A DNA stretch of 64,000 nt from JBKECP01 sp047974765 (lineage in GTDB: Bacteria; Pseudomonadota; Gammaproteobacteria; Pseudomonadales; Halieaceae): assembly GCA_047974765.1 (NCBI GenBank), contig JBKECP010000020.1:186001-250000 (forward strand). The letters are read 5' to 3'. Shown in pieces: positions 45,484 through 55,090 of the stretch. A program made the position numbers and the translations under genes. Every line of letters starts with the position of its first letter. Position 1 is the first letter of the stretch. The notes under the pieces are model-generated. The model worked only from the letters and a program-made list of their open reading frames with translations. It did no database searches and had not been told where the DNA came from.

Positions 45484-46092
45484 ATGGAACATTATCTGAG
45501 CTTGTTTATTCGGGCCGTGTTCGTTGAGAACATGGCACTTGCCTTCTTTTTGGGTATGTGTACTTTTCTGGCTATCTCCAAAAAAGTACAGGCGGCACTG
45601 GGGCTGGGGATCGCGGTGATCGTGGTATTGACAATTACCGTACCGGTCAACAACCTGATTTATCACTATCTACTCAATGATGGCGCACTGGCCTGGGCCG
45701 GTTTACCCAATGTCAATCTGAGTTTCCTCGGACTGTTGTCCTACATCGGTGTTATTGCCGCTATCGTGCAGATTATGGAGATGTTTCTCGATAAATATGT
45801 TCCTGCGTTGTACAACGCGCTGGGTGTGTTTCTGCCACTGATCACCGTGAACTGTGCCATTTTGGGTGCTTCTTTATTTATGGTAGAGCGGGATTATACC
45901 TTTGGTGAGAGTGTGGCTTTTGGTTCTGGTGCCGGTGTTGGCTGGGCCCTGGCTATTGTTGCGCTGGCAGGTGTTCGGGAGAAGATGAAGTACTCTGATG
46001 TACCGGCTGGCCTGCGGGGTCTGGGCATCACCTTCATTACCGCTGGTCTGATGTCGCTGGGCTTTATGTCCTTCGGCGGTATCGATATTTAA
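45484..46092 (+). CDS. nqrE: Na+-NQR subunit E
   Basis: This 202-residue six-helix membrane subunit is homologous to NqrD but in inverted topology (V. cholerae 198). It has the family opening EHYLSLFIRAVFVENMALAFFLGMC and the block LPLITVNCAILGASLF, which holds the second set of conserved cysteines for the iron centre. It immediately follows the nqrD stop with no gap. Confidence 0.97.
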   Translation: MEHYLSLFIRAVFVENMALAFFLGMCTFLAISKKVQAALGLGIAVIVVLTITVPVNNLIYHYLLNDGALAWAGLPNVNLSFLGLLSYIGVIAAIVQIMEMFLDKYVPALYNALGVFLPLITVNCAILGASLFMVERDYTFGESVAFGSGAGVGWALAIVALAGVREKMKYSDVPAGLRGLGITFITAGLMSLGFMSFGGIDI

Positions 46093-46107
46093 GGGCGGGC
46101 TATAGCA

Positions 46108-47331
46108 ATGGATATTACTATTATTCTTGGCGTTGGTATGTTCACCGCGATTGTGCTGGCGCTGGTTCTTATCATCCTGTTCGCCCGTTCGCGCCTGGTC
46201 AGCAGTGGTGATGTCAATATCGACATCAACGGAGAAAAAACCATTACCGTGCCAGCAGGTGGCAAGTTGTTGCAGACGCTGTCTGAAACTGGTTTGTTTT
46301 TACCCTCTGCCTGTGGTGGTGGTGGCACCTGTGCCCAGTGCAAGTGCATCGTCAATGAGGGTGGCGGTTCCATGCTGCCAACAGAGGAATCCCACTTCAC
46401 CCGCCGTGATGCTGCCGAAGGCTGGCGTCTGTCCTGCCAGACTCCGGTCAAGCAGGATATGAAGATTCAAGTGCCCGAAGAGGTCTTCGGGGTCAAGCAG
46501 TGGGAGTGTACGGTTGAATCAAACCCTAATGTGGCGACGTTTATCAAGGAACTGACCCTGCGTCTGCCCGAGGGTGAAAGTGTTGATTTTCGCGCCGGTG
46601 GTTATGTCCAGCTGGAGTGTCCACCTCATCTGGTCAAATATGAAAATTTTGATATCGACACAGAGTATCGCGGTGATTGGGAGCGTTTTGGCTTCTTCAA
46701 ATTGCACTCGGAAGTTAAAGAGACAGTAATTCGCGCCTACTCGATGGCCAATTATCCTGAAGAGAAGGGCGTTGTTAAATTCAATATCCGTATCGCCACT
46801 CCACCCCCGGGTTCCGAGGGTATTCCCTGTGGTCAGATGTCGTCCTGGGTGTTCAATCTCAAGCCTGGCGACAAGGTAACGGTTTATGGTCCCTTTGGTG
46901 AGTTCTTTGCCAAGGATACCGATGCAGAGATGATCTTTATCGGTGGTGGTGCGGGAATGGCGCCAATGCGCTCGCATATCTTTGACCAGCTCAAACGTCT
47001 TGGCAGCAAGCGAAAGATGTCCTTCTGGTATGGTGCCCGCTCTTTGCGCGAGATGTTCTACCAGGATGAGTACGATGCGCTGGCGGCAGAAAATGATAAC
47101 TTCAACTGGCACGTGGCTCTGTCTGACCCTCAACCCGAGGATAACTGGGAAGGGCTGACTGGCTTTATTCATAATGTGCTGTATGAAGAGTATCTCAAGG
47201 ACCACCCGGCTCCTGAGGACTGTGAATACTATATGTGTGGGCCGCCGATGATGAATGCCGCCGTTATTCAGATGCTTACTGAGCTGGGTGTCGAACCGGA
47301 GAATATTCTCCTTGATGACTTCGGCGGTTAA
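46108..47331 (+). CDS. nqrF: Na+-NQR subunit F (NADH-oxidising)
   Basis: This is the entry subunit that oxidises NADH, 407 residues (V. cholerae 408). An N-terminal transmembrane helix (4-25) precedes a plant-type ferredoxin domain with C69, C75, C78 and C110 binding [2Fe-2S]. The reductase part has the FAD motif RAYSMANYPEE, the NADH-binding GGGAGMAPMRSH and the ending YYMCGPPMMNAAV...LLDDFGG. An intrinsic terminator follows 4 bases after its stop, and the likely apbE start lies inside its last codons. Confidence 0.97.
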   Translation: MDITIILGVGMFTAIVLALVLIILFARSRLVSSGDVNIDINGEKTITVPAGGKLLQTLSETGLFLPSACGGGGTCAQCKCIVNEGGGSMLPTEESHFTRRDAAEGWRLSCQTPVKQDMKIQVPEEVFGVKQWECTVESNPNVATFIKELTLRLPEGESVDFRAGGYVQLECPPHLVKYENFDIDTEYRGDWERFGFFKLHSEVKETVIRAYSMANYPEEKGVVKFNIRIATPPPGSEGIPCGQMSSWVFNLKPGDKVTVYGPFGEFFAKDTDAEMIFIGGGAGMAPMRSHIFDQLKRLGSKRKMSFWYGARSLREMFYQDEYDALAAENDNFNWHVALSDPQPEDNWEGLTGFIHNVLYEEYLKDHPAPEDCEYYMCGPPMMNAAVIQMLTELGVEPENILLDDFGG

Positions 47332-48391
47332 ACAGAAAAGCCACTCATACGAGTGGCTTTTTTACATGGCGGTGCTTGTTTTGCCGCTGCTGCTCGGCGC
47401 CTGTGATCAATCTGATCCGCAAAGTGTCACTGTGTCTGGTGGCACGATGGGTACTACCTGGACGGTAAGTTATATTCCGGCTCAGCAGACACCGGATAAA
47501 GACAGTGTGCAAAGTACAATAGAGATAGCGCTAAATACTGTGGATGCGACTATGTCCACCTATCGTGAAGACTCTGAAATCAGCCGCTTCAACCGTGCGC
47601 CCCTTGGACAATGGCAAACTGTATCACCGGCTTTTATTGATATTCTGACGACGGCGCTTGCTATCGGTAAACTCAGCGATGGCGCCTATGATGTGTCGGT
47701 AGGGCCACTGGTGGATCTGTGGGGTTTTGGTCCTGACGGGCCTGTCAAAGGTGTGCCACAAAAAACACTTATTGACGAACGCTTGCAGCGAGTGGGTCAG
47801 CAATATCTGGAGATTGACCGGGATAATTCGCAGGTGCGCAAACTGCGTTCACTGGCACTGGATTTCTCCTCTATTGCCAAAGGTTACGGTGTTGATCGTG
47901 TTGCCGATGCACTGGCTGCATCAGATATCGTTAACTATCTGGTTGAAGTGGGAGGGGAAATGCGTCTTGCCGGTAACAGCCCCCGGGGGGATGCCTGGCG
48001 TATTGCCATTGAGCAGCCGCAAGCTGAAGGAACCCGTGCCATTGCCAGGGTTCTCAGTATAAGTGATGTGGCTGTGGCCACCTCCGGCGATTACCGTAAC
48101 TTCTTTGAAATGGATGGCAAACGCTATTCACACAGTATTGATCCACGTACAGGTTATCCGGTGGCGCATGATCTGGTGTCAGTAACGGTTGTGGCCGATA
48201 ATGCAATGCTTGCCGATGCCTGGGCAACGGCGCTGGAGGTGCTCGGACATGAAAAAGCCATGGCCATAGCCAATGCCGAAGGTCTGGCTGTTTATTTGAT
48301 TCAGTCAAAAGGTGATAATTTTATCGCCACACACAGTTCTGCTTTTGAGCCCTTTCTGGCACAAAGCCCCAGCGTACAGATGCAGCAATAG
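47315..48391 (+). CDS. apbE: FAD:protein FMN transferase ApbE
   Basis: ApbE attaches FMN through a phosphodiester bond to NqrB and NqrC. From ATG 47315 it has 358 residues and a lipoprotein signal: basic start, helix WLFYMAVLVLPLLLGAC, lipidated C30. The core has GGTMGTTWTVSY, DFSSIAKGYGVDRVADAL, VEVGGEMRLAGNSP and the site HSIDPRTGYPV. This start lies 17 bases inside nqrF and places a terminator hairpin within codons 8-17. The alternative ATG 47366 lies after the terminator but yields a signal with no basic residues and no ribosome site. Confidence 0.9.
   Translation: MTSAVKQKSHSYEWLFYMAVLVLPLLLGACDQSDPQSVTVSGGTMGTTWTVSYIPAQQTPDKDSVQSTIEIALNTVDATMSTYREDSEISRFNRAPLGQWQTVSPAFIDILTTALAIGKLSDGAYDVSVGPLVDLWGFGPDGPVKGVPQKTLIDERLQRVGQQYLEIDRDNSQVRKLRSLALDFSSIAKGYGVDRVADALAASDIVNYLVEVGGEMRLAGNSPRGDAWRIAIEQPQAEGTRAIARVLSISDVAVATSGDYRNFFEMDGKRYSHSIDPRTGYPVAHDLVSVTVVADNAMLADAWATALEVLGHEKAMAIANAEGLAVYLIQSKGDNFIATHSSAFEPFLAQSPSVQMQQ
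47336..47363 (+). terminator. Intrinsic terminator between nqrF and apbE
   Basis: aaaagccactc (47336-47346), a 4-base loop atac and gagtggctttt (47351-47361) form a perfect 11-bp stem ending in a T-run. It lies inside the predicted apbE signal-peptide coding region, so apbE may be expressed only by read-through. Confidence 0.9.
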
Positions 48392-48414
48392 GCCTGAAAC
48401 AGTCTGGAGGAAAT

Positions 48415-48717
48415 ATGACAACATTCCTGGTTTCCACAATGGTTTTTGCCCTGGTTATGGCTGCCATGGCTGTTGGCGTCATGGCTGGGCGGGAGCCTAT
48501 TAAAGGTTCCTGTGGTGGAATTGGCGCTCTGGGTATTGACCGCGAATGCGGTATTTGTGGTGGTGACCCTGTACGCTGTGAAACTGAAACCCGCAAGCCC
48601 AAAAGTACACAGGCTGGAACTGCCAGCGAGGCCTTGTTTTACAACGCAGATACACAAAGCCACCTGCATGAAGGTGATGGTACAGACAAACCCGAAAATG
48701 GATACAAGTCAGTTTAA
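48415..48717 (+). CDS. nqrM: Na+-NQR maturation protein NqrM
   Basis: This 100-residue DUF539 protein is needed to build active Na+-NQR, probably delivering iron to the NqrD/NqrE centre. One transmembrane helix (4-24) precedes a cysteine motif with C33, C45, C48 and C55 (GSCGGIGALGIDRECGICGGD). A good GGAGG ribosome site precedes the ATG, 23 bases after apbE. The C-terminal tail is hydrophilic and variable. Confidence 0.92.
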   Translation: MTTFLVSTMVFALVMAAMAVGVMAGREPIKGSCGGIGALGIDRECGICGGDPVRCETETRKPKSTQAGTASEALFYNADTQSHLHEGDGTDKPENGYKSV

Positions 48718-48752
48718 ATACCTCAAACAACAGCAGTAGGGATGTCGGTATT

Positions 48753-50015
48753 TTGCGCTTGAATTGTTGTTTTTTTAATCATTACGCCCTGTTTGTTGGC
48801 CTGCGTTACAGTTTCAGCCGCAAGCGACATCGTTTTACCAGTCTGATTGCGATGATCTCCATGCTGGGCATGATCATTGGCGTGGCCAGCCTGATTACCG
48901 TGTTGTCCATTATGAATGGTTTTACCGGTGAGTTGCGCCAGCGCATTCTGTCACTGGTGCCACACGGTTTTGTGGAGGCCCGTACAGGGGGTATCGACAA
49001 TTGGCAGACAGTGGCGGCTGATCTTGAGCAGCAGGCAGGTGTTATTGCACTATCGCCCTATCTGACCGACAAAGTTATTTTTAGCGGTCGACACCTGCTT
49101 CGCGCAGCCGTATTGACCGCTATAGATCCCGCCACTGAAGGCTCGGTTTCACGCATGCCTCAATCAATGGTATCCGGCTCAGTTGAGGCACTTAATGAAG
49201 AGCCTTTCTCCGTTATTCTCGGTTCGACACTGGCTGAGCTGCTCGGTGTGCGCAAGGGTGATTATATTGATGTGACGCTTGCGCGTATTACAATTACCCC
49301 TTTGGGGGCATTTCCTCGCAGCAAGCGTCTGAGGGTTGCCGGTATTTTTCAAATTGGTGCACAGGCCGATGGTTATCAGGCTTACGTCAGTCTGTATACC
49401 GGCCAGAGACTTTTCTCTGAACCGGGGCAAGTGGATGGCCTGCAGATAAAAACCCATGATCTTTATCAGGCACCTGAAATACTCGCATCTCTGGCTGCCA
49501 ATCTGCCGGATAATCTGCGTGTTCGTGACTGGAGTCAGACACAGGGTTCACTGTTTCGGGCGGTAAAAATGGAAAAACTGATGGTTAGTTTGCTGTTGCT
49601 GAGTGTAGTGGGTGTGGCAGCATTTAACATTGTCTCCACACTGGTGATGTCGGTTGTGGAAAAGCGCCGGGATATTGCCGTCCTGCGCACTATGGGTGCC
49701 CGGGCCGGCGATATTATGGCAATCTTTGTCGCCCATGGCCTGGGGTTGGCCTGTGTCGGTATTGGCGTGGGTGCTGTGCTGGGTATTTTGTTGGCCAGTT
49801 ATATTGATAAAGTGACAGTATTTGTGGAGAACATGATCGGCGTAAAACTCTTCGATCCGGCCGTTTTTTTTATCAGTGAGCTGCCCTCTGACCTGCGGTG
49901 GATTGATGTACTGGCGGTACTTTTGGCATCGCTGATATTGAGTCTCGTTGCTGCTTTATATCCAGCCTGGCGGGCGACACAGATAGCACCTGCTGAGGTG
50001 TTGCGTTATGAGTGA
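48753..50015 (+). CDS. lolC: Lipoprotein-releasing permease LolC
   Basis: This is an inner-membrane subunit of LolCDE, which extracts outer-membrane lipoproteins for LolA. It has 420 residues from a TTG at 48753; a TTG two codons later is also possible. The FtsX-type layout has a first helix near 30-50, a large periplasmic domain (about 60-270) and three C-terminal helices. Blocks typical of LolC/E are VLSIMNGFTGELRQRILSLVPH and NIVSTLVMSVVEKRRDIAVLRTMGA. It overlaps lolD by 8 bases. Confidence 0.9.
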   Translation: MRLNCCFFNHYALFVGLRYSFSRKRHRFTSLIAMISMLGMIIGVASLITVLSIMNGFTGELRQRILSLVPHGFVEARTGGIDNWQTVAADLEQQAGVIALSPYLTDKVIFSGRHLLRAAVLTAIDPATEGSVSRMPQSMVSGSVEALNEEPFSVILGSTLAELLGVRKGDYIDVTLARITITPLGAFPRSKRLRVAGIFQIGAQADGYQAYVSLYTGQRLFSEPGQVDGLQIKTHDLYQAPEILASLAANLPDNLRVRDWSQTQGSLFRAVKMEKLMVSLLLLSVVGVAAFNIVSTLVMSVVEKRRDIAVLRTMGARAGDIMAIFVAHGLGLACVGIGVGAVLGILLASYIDKVTVFVENMIGVKLFDPAVFFISELPSDLRWIDVLAVLLASLILSLVAALYPAWRATQIAPAEVLRYE

Positions 50016-50691
50016 ACCGGTGTTGCGCTGTGAGCAGCTGTGCCGTGATTACCGCGATGGTGATCGTATCATCAAGGTGTTGGACCAGGTGGAGTTTTCA
50101 CTTTCGGCGGGTGAGCTGGTGGCAATTGTAGGGGCTTCCGGTTCAGGCAAGTCTACCTTGTTAAACCTGTTGGGTGGGCTGGATGAGCCCAGCCGTGGGC
50201 GGGTATTGATGGCGGGGCAGGATATGTTTGCACTCAGTGAAGCCCGGCGTTGCCGTTTACGTAACGAAAGCCTGGGTTTTGTCTATCAGTTTCATCATCT
50301 GCTGGCAGAGTTTGATGCGCAGGAAAATGTTGCCATGCCTTTGTTAATTGGTGCTTCTACCAGAGCTTTGGCTAAAAAACGGGCTGCTGCCATGCTTGAA
50401 CAGGTGGGCATGGGGCATCGTCTGCATCACCGGCCAGGGCAGTTATCCGGTGGTGAGCGCCAGCGGGTTGCCATTGCCCGTGCGCTGGTTACTTCGCCAG
50501 GTTGCGTCTTAATGGATGAGCCGACAGGTAACCTTGATCCACATACCGCCGCCAATTTACTGGCATTAATTGATGAACTGGGGCGCAAGCAGGCTGCCTT
50601 TGTCGTGGTGACTCACGATCCGGCTATTGCGGCCCGCATGCACAGGACTCTAGAGTTGAGTGAAGGCAGGCTCAGGGAGCTGACACTGTGA
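50008..50691 (+). CDS. lolD: Lipoprotein-releasing ATPase LolD
   Basis: This 227-residue ABC ATPase drives LolCDE. It has Walker A GASGSGKSTLLNLLGG, the LolD-type block SLGFVYQFHHLLAEFDAQENV, signature LSGGERQRVAIARAL and Walker B VLMDEPTGNLD. The ATG overlaps the lolC end, and its stop overlaps the lolE GTG by 4 bases, so the three subunits are translated as a unit. Confidence 0.95.
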   Translation: MSEPVLRCEQLCRDYRDGDRIIKVLDQVEFSLSAGELVAIVGASGSGKSTLLNLLGGLDEPSRGRVLMAGQDMFALSEARRCRLRNESLGFVYQFHHLLAEFDAQENVAMPLLIGASTRALAKKRAAAMLEQVGMGHRLHHRPGQLSGGERQRVAIARALVTSPGCVLMDEPTGNLDPHTAANLLALIDELGRKQAAFVVVTHDPAIAARMHRTLELSEGRLRELTL

Positions 50692-51926
50692 CATCAGCAG
50701 AGCTATTCCATCTTGCCCGACGTTATACTTTTGCTTTTGGGCGAGGTTATCTGTCGACTTTTTTGTCATCTTTATCTACGGTCGGTCTGGTACTGGCCAT
50801 TGGCTTGTTGATTAGCGTGTTGTCAGTAATGAATGGTTTTGACAAGGAAATGCGTCAACGCATCCTGTCGCTGGTACCTCATGTTTCAATCCTGTCCCAT
50901 AGTGGTTTGACGGAGTGGCCGTTACTGGCGCAGCAAATTCAGACCAATACCCATGTTGCTTCAGTGCGCCCCTTTGTTCATTTTGACGCCATGTTTGTTC
51001 ACGGTGAAGCCATTGAAACGGCTCGCGGGTTGGGTATTACCACGCAGGCTGACAAGGACCCTCTTAAACCTTTTGTACAGGACGATGCCTATCAACATTT
51101 TGCCGATGCACAAAATGGACTGCTGCTTGGCAAACCACTGGCGCAGCGTCTTGGCGTCACTGTGGGTGATACGCTCACGCTGATTGCGCCTATACTGGAA
51201 ACCGGTAGCAGGGGGGCTGCGCGTTTTGAGCAGCTTGTGCTCAAGGGTATTGTTGACACCGGCACAGAACTCGATGAAGCCCTTGCGCTGGTCAGTTTGC
51301 CTGTGGCTTCAAGGCTGGCTGGCCTGGATGGCCGCATCAGTGGTCTGCAAGTGGAATTACAGGATATTTTTAATGCCAACCGGGTGGCATGGGAACTGGT
51401 AAAGGATCTGCAACCTGGTTTATACAGTACTACCTGGATGCAGACACATGGCAATCTTTATGCGGCCATTCAGATGTCGCGCAATCTGGTATCTATTTTG
51501 TTGTTTTCCATTATTGTGGTTGCCGCCTTTAATGTCGTGTCTTCACTGGTGTTGGTGGTTTTTGACAAACAGGGTGATATTGCCATTTTGCGCACCATGG
51601 GGGCTTCACAGATGGATGTGGCCAAGGTCTTTATGTTGCAGGGGGCGTTGATTGGGTTGGTGGGTGTTGTATTGGGCTGTCTGGTGGGAGTGGTTTTCAG
51701 CCTGCTTATTCCAAATCTGGTGGCGGCGCTTGAAGGACTGCTCAATTACCGTTTTCTGAATACGGATGTTTATCCGGTCTCATTTTTACCTGTTGATGTG
51801 CGTATGAGTGATGTACTGACAGTTGCTGCCATCGCTTTTGCCATGTGTGTTTTGGCAGCTGTTTATCCGGCATTGCGAGCTGCCAGACTGGCTCCGGCAG
51901 CTATTCTTCATGAACAATCGGCTTGA
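50688..51926 (+). CDS. lolE: Lipoprotein-releasing permease LolE
   Basis: This is the second FtsX-type permease subunit, 412 residues, with the same topology as LolC. Conserved blocks are VLSVMNGFDKEMRQRILSLVPH near the first helix and NVVSSLVLVVFDKQGDIAILRTMGAS before the last helices. It starts with GTG within the lolD stop. LolC and LolE are paralogues; naming follows gene order. Its last 26 bases overlap the convergent DUF2062 gene. Confidence 0.9.
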   Translation: MTSAELFHLARRYTFAFGRGYLSTFLSSLSTVGLVLAIGLLISVLSVMNGFDKEMRQRILSLVPHVSILSHSGLTEWPLLAQQIQTNTHVASVRPFVHFDAMFVHGEAIETARGLGITTQADKDPLKPFVQDDAYQHFADAQNGLLLGKPLAQRLGVTVGDTLTLIAPILETGSRGAARFEQLVLKGIVDTGTELDEALALVSLPVASRLAGLDGRISGLQVELQDIFNANRVAWELVKDLQPGLYSTTWMQTHGNLYAAIQMSRNLVSILLFSIIVVAAFNVVSSLVLVVFDKQGDIAILRTMGASQMDVAKVFMLQGALIGLVGVVLGCLVGVVFSLLIPNLVAALEGLLNYRFLNTDVYPVSFLPVDVRMSDVLTVAAIAFAMCVLAAVYPALRAARLAPAAILHEQSA

Positions 51927-52467
51927 GACGTGTTTTTGTATTCATTGCTCTGCCTCGGCGTTTGGCTTTGCGGGCCCGCCACTGTCTGGATACCCGCCAA
52001 CGCCAGACCATACTGATAATAAAATAACTGACTGAACCAAAGAACAAACCGCAGACCAGACAGCCCAGCAAAAAGGGGCGCCAGACATGTTGCAGGCTGC
52101 TGCTGACCCATTCCCAGCTCAATTGAAAATGAATCAACTGCACCGGTTCATTAATCAATAGTGCGCCCACGCGATAGGCAAGATAAAAAATAGCCGGCAT
52201 GGTTACCGGGTTTGTTACCCAGGTCAGCGTAATGGCCAATGGCAGATTACAGCGCACCAGCATGGCCAGCAAAGTGGTAATAAGCATTTGTCCGGGCACT
52301 GGAATAAAGGCTGTGAACAGGCCAATAAAAAATGCCATTGCTGTTGAATAACGGCTGAAATGCCAGAGGTTAGGTTCGTAAATAACTTCTCCGAGAAAGC
52401 GTAGTGCTTTGATTTCCCGCAGGCGGGCGGGTGAGGGCACGAAGCGCTTTAGCGTGCGTTTTGGCAT
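51901..52467 (-). CDS. DUF2062 membrane protein
   Basis: This 188-residue inner-membrane protein of the DUF2062 family carries the family core FFIGLFTAFIPVPGQMLITTLLAMLVRCNLPLA and TNPVTMPAIFYLAYRVG. Three or four transmembrane helices are flanked by a basic N-terminus (PKRTLKRFVPSPARLREIK) and a very basic C-terminus (RQWRARKAKRRGR). Function is unknown. It overlaps lolE on the opposite strand and lies divergent from comEC, as in Pseudomonas. Confidence 0.88.
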   Translation of the reverse strand: MPKRTLKRFVPSPARLREIKALRFLGEVIYEPNLWHFSRYSTAMAFFIGLFTAFIPVPGQMLITTLLAMLVRCNLPLAITLTWVTNPVTMPAIFYLAYRVGALLINEPVQLIHFQLSWEWVSSSLQHVWRPFLLGCLVCGLFFGSVSYFIISMVWRWRVSRQWRARKAKRRGRAMNTKTRLKPIVHEE

Positions 52468-52626
52468 GAACGGCTGGTCTTATTGGATGTGTAAAACATG
52501 TTTTAGTTGTGGTCGACTGAATCGTTTCAAGACACGGTCATTTTAAGTTTCTGTTATTTCAAAACGATGGAAGCCACTCGCTGACATGATTTTAATTATG
52601 CCTTCAAATGTCTGCCATTCCTACAC

Positions 52627-55023
52627 ATGAATAGCATTCTCTGTGCCTTTGTCGGCGGTTTGATGCTGGTGGCCTGTCTGCCGCAGTTGCCAGGTCCCTG
52701 GTTGCAATGCTTATTGATGGTGGCCATTGCTGTTGCCGCGACCAGCCGCCGGATGCCTGCGTACTGGCTGGCGGCTTTTGGATGTGGTGTTCTGCTGGCC
52801 TGTATTTACGGGCAGAATCTTTTGGCACAGCGCCTGCCTGAGTACTGTCTGCATCAACCGTTGACAGTGACCGGGACAATCGCCTCTTTACCTCAGCGGC
52901 TGCCGGTACAGGTACGTGAAGTGGAGACTGAAGAAAAAGAGCAAGATGCAACACAGGTACGCTTTGAATTGCAGGTTGAATACTTGCAGCCCGCTCACTG
53001 CCAGGGGCCGAAACAACTGTTGTTGAGTCACCACGACCAACACGAGCTGCTTCCGGGCCAGCGCTGGCAACTGGGTGTTCGGTTGCGGCGACCATCAGGT
53101 CTGGAAAATCCGGGTTCTTTTAATCATCAGGCCTGGTACGCCCAGCAGGGCATTGATGCTGTTGGTTCTGTTCGTAAAGGGCAGGCCCAACTACTTGATA
53201 CGCCTCTGGCAGTCAGTCAGTGGCATCACCGGTTGCGTCACCGTATCCGCCAACAGATTGCGGCGCTGCCTTTAAGCCGTGATGCCCGTGCTGTTTTGTT
53301 GGCAATTACCGTTGGTGATCGCAGTTTGCTCGAACATCGGTTGTGGCGTTTGTGTCAGTACTTTGGTGTCAATCATCTGCTGGTGATTTCCGGTTTGCAT
53401 GTAGGTCTGGTAGCTGGGCTGGGTTATGGCCTGGGTCGCCTGTTGGCATTGCCGGGCCTGTTGCGAGGTGGTACAGGTCCGGCGCGCCTGCCAATATGGC
53501 TGGCATTGCTGTTTGCATTTATCTATACGCTGTTGTCCGGCTTTAGTGTGGCAACACAGCGGGCAATGATTATGCTGTGCTGTATGGCGATTGCCAGTTT
53601 GTGCTGGCGACGCCCCCTTGCCTGGCAGAACCTTCTGCTGGCGGCAGTGTTGATACTGCTGTTTAACCCACTGGCAGCACTGGGTGGCGGTTTCTGGTTA
53701 TCTTTTGCTGCAGTGGCTGCACTGTTGTGGCTGGGGCTTTGGCGAGGACCTGGGCGCAGTTATAAGAAGGGTGATAAAGGCACCGCTAAAGCCCGTTGGC
53801 GGCATGTCATCGGGTGTCATATTTATATGTGTCTGGTCATGGTGCCACTGGGGGGTTGGTGGTTTGGCAGTTTTAGTCAGGTGGCAGCTGTAGCCAATTT
53901 GCTACTGGTACCCCTGCTGGGATTTTATCTGGTACCGCTTGCGCTGTTGGCTGCCTGTGCCTTTGTATTTGGTCTGGAGGAGGTGGCCATCAGCCTGTGG
54001 CAATACTCGGCGCTGCCGTTGGAATGGCTGATTCCACAGGGACAGGCGCTGCTTGCGTCCCGGCCGAACTGGCTTTTGTGGCAATTGTCAGTCACCGTGC
54101 CAGCACTGTTGCTGGCAGCACTCGCTGTTGGCCTTTTTGTTTTACCGGTAAGTCTTCGTTTTCGTGTGCTGGCTGTGCTGATGTTACTGCCATTGTTACT
54201 GCCACCACGCTGGCCCAGAACGGCAACACCTGAGGCTGTTCATATTTTGTTTATGGATGTGGGACAGGGTACGGCGGTGCTGATTTACAATCGGCAGTAT
54301 GCCTTGCTCTATGATACCGGTGGTGGCATTGCCGGTGGTCAGTTAAAAGCAGAAACTGTAATTTTACCGCTGCTGCGACAGCGGGCACTGTACCGGCTCG
54401 ATACTCTGGTCATCAGCCATGGTGATACCGATCACAGCGCTGGCCTGCCTGCTCTACTGGCGGGTGTTGATATTGGTGAGCTAATAGTTGGGCCTGATAT
54501 GCGGGCAGAGTCGGAACAGTTTAAAACCGCTGATTTATCCATTCAAAGTTGTCGTGCAGGCAGAACCTGGCGCTGGGGCACACAGGGGCCGCTCTTTCGC
54601 TTTTTATCACCAACACCGGCAGAGCAACTGTCTGCCAATGCCGGCTCCTGTGTTTTGCAGGTGAATATAGACTCCCGGCGTTTACTGTTAAGTGGCGATA
54701 TTGATCAGGTGCGTGAACGTGAACTGATTCGTTACTGGGGGCGGGAGCTGGCCAGTAACTGGCTATTGGCCGCTCACCATGGCAGTGGCGGCTCCAGTGG
54801 CTGGGCCTGGCTGAAGGCCGTTGACCCTGAATGGCTGGTGTTCAGCCGAAGCTATGGCAACCGCTTTCATCACCCGCACCCGGCGGTGCGTGAGCGGGCA
54901 CAAATTATGGGTGCAAACCTGCTTGATACAGCCCGGCTGGGCGCTATTGAGGTGCAGTTGCAACCGGGTGAAGAGCCGATACTCATTAGTTATCGCAAGC
55001 GCAATAAGCGCTACTGGAAGTGA
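52627..55023 (+). CDS. comEC: DNA internalisation competence protein ComEC/Rec2
   Basis: This 798-residue membrane channel moves single-stranded DNA into the cytoplasm in naturally competent bacteria. The N-terminal helices and OB-like region (about 75-200) include the typical ENPGSFNHQAWYAQQGIDA. The Competence domain with the core LLVISGLHVGLVAGLGYGLG (about 255-275) has many helices. The C-terminal metallo-beta-lactamase-like domain (about 540-790) has MDVGQGTAVLI and SHGDTDHSAGLPALL. It is full length with no frameshift, so transformation is plausible if pilus genes exist elsewhere. Confidence 0.94.
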   Translation: MNSILCAFVGGLMLVACLPQLPGPWLQCLLMVAIAVAATSRRMPAYWLAAFGCGVLLACIYGQNLLAQRLPEYCLHQPLTVTGTIASLPQRLPVQVREVETEEKEQDATQVRFELQVEYLQPAHCQGPKQLLLSHHDQHELLPGQRWQLGVRLRRPSGLENPGSFNHQAWYAQQGIDAVGSVRKGQAQLLDTPLAVSQWHHRLRHRIRQQIAALPLSRDARAVLLAITVGDRSLLEHRLWRLCQYFGVNHLLVISGLHVGLVAGLGYGLGRLLALPGLLRGGTGPARLPIWLALLFAFIYTLLSGFSVATQRAMIMLCCMAIASLCWRRPLAWQNLLLAAVLILLFNPLAALGGGFWLSFAAVAALLWLGLWRGPGRSYKKGDKGTAKARWRHVIGCHIYMCLVMVPLGGWWFGSFSQVAAVANLLLVPLLGFYLVPLALLAACAFVFGLEEVAISLWQYSALPLEWLIPQGQALLASRPNWLLWQLSVTVPALLLAALAVGLFVLPVSLRFRVLAVLMLLPLLLPPRWPRTATPEAVHILFMDVGQGTAVLIYNRQYALLYDTGGGIAGGQLKAETVILPLLRQRALYRLDTLVISHGDTDHSAGLPALLAGVDIGELIVGPDMRAESEQFKTADLSIQSCRAGRTWRWGTQGPLFRFLSPTPAEQLSANAGSCVLQVNIDSRRLLLSGDIDQVRERELIRYWGRELASNWLLAAHHGSGGSSGWAWLKAVDPEWLVFSRSYGNRFHHPHPAVRERAQIMGANLLDTARLGAIEVQLQPGEEPILISYRKRNKRYWK

Positions 55024-55035
55024 GACCTGGTTCAG

Positions 55036-55064
55036 TTTCCGCCAGCAAAAGCTGTGCGTATAAT
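55036..55064 (+). promoter_or_regulatory. Promoter before exbB
   Basis: A perfect TATAAT (55059-55064) lies about 27 bases before exbB with a weak -35 (tttccg, 55036-55041) at 17 bases. It probably starts the exbBD-msbA-lpxK transcript. Confidence 0.6.
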
Positions 55065-55090
55065 AGCGACCGGTTTTCTTGTGACAGGAT

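Noticed and set aside
48753..51926. lolC and lolE as a recent tandem duplication
   Set aside because: They share motifs but are well diverged, with lolD between them; this is the ancient, common LolCDE arrangement.
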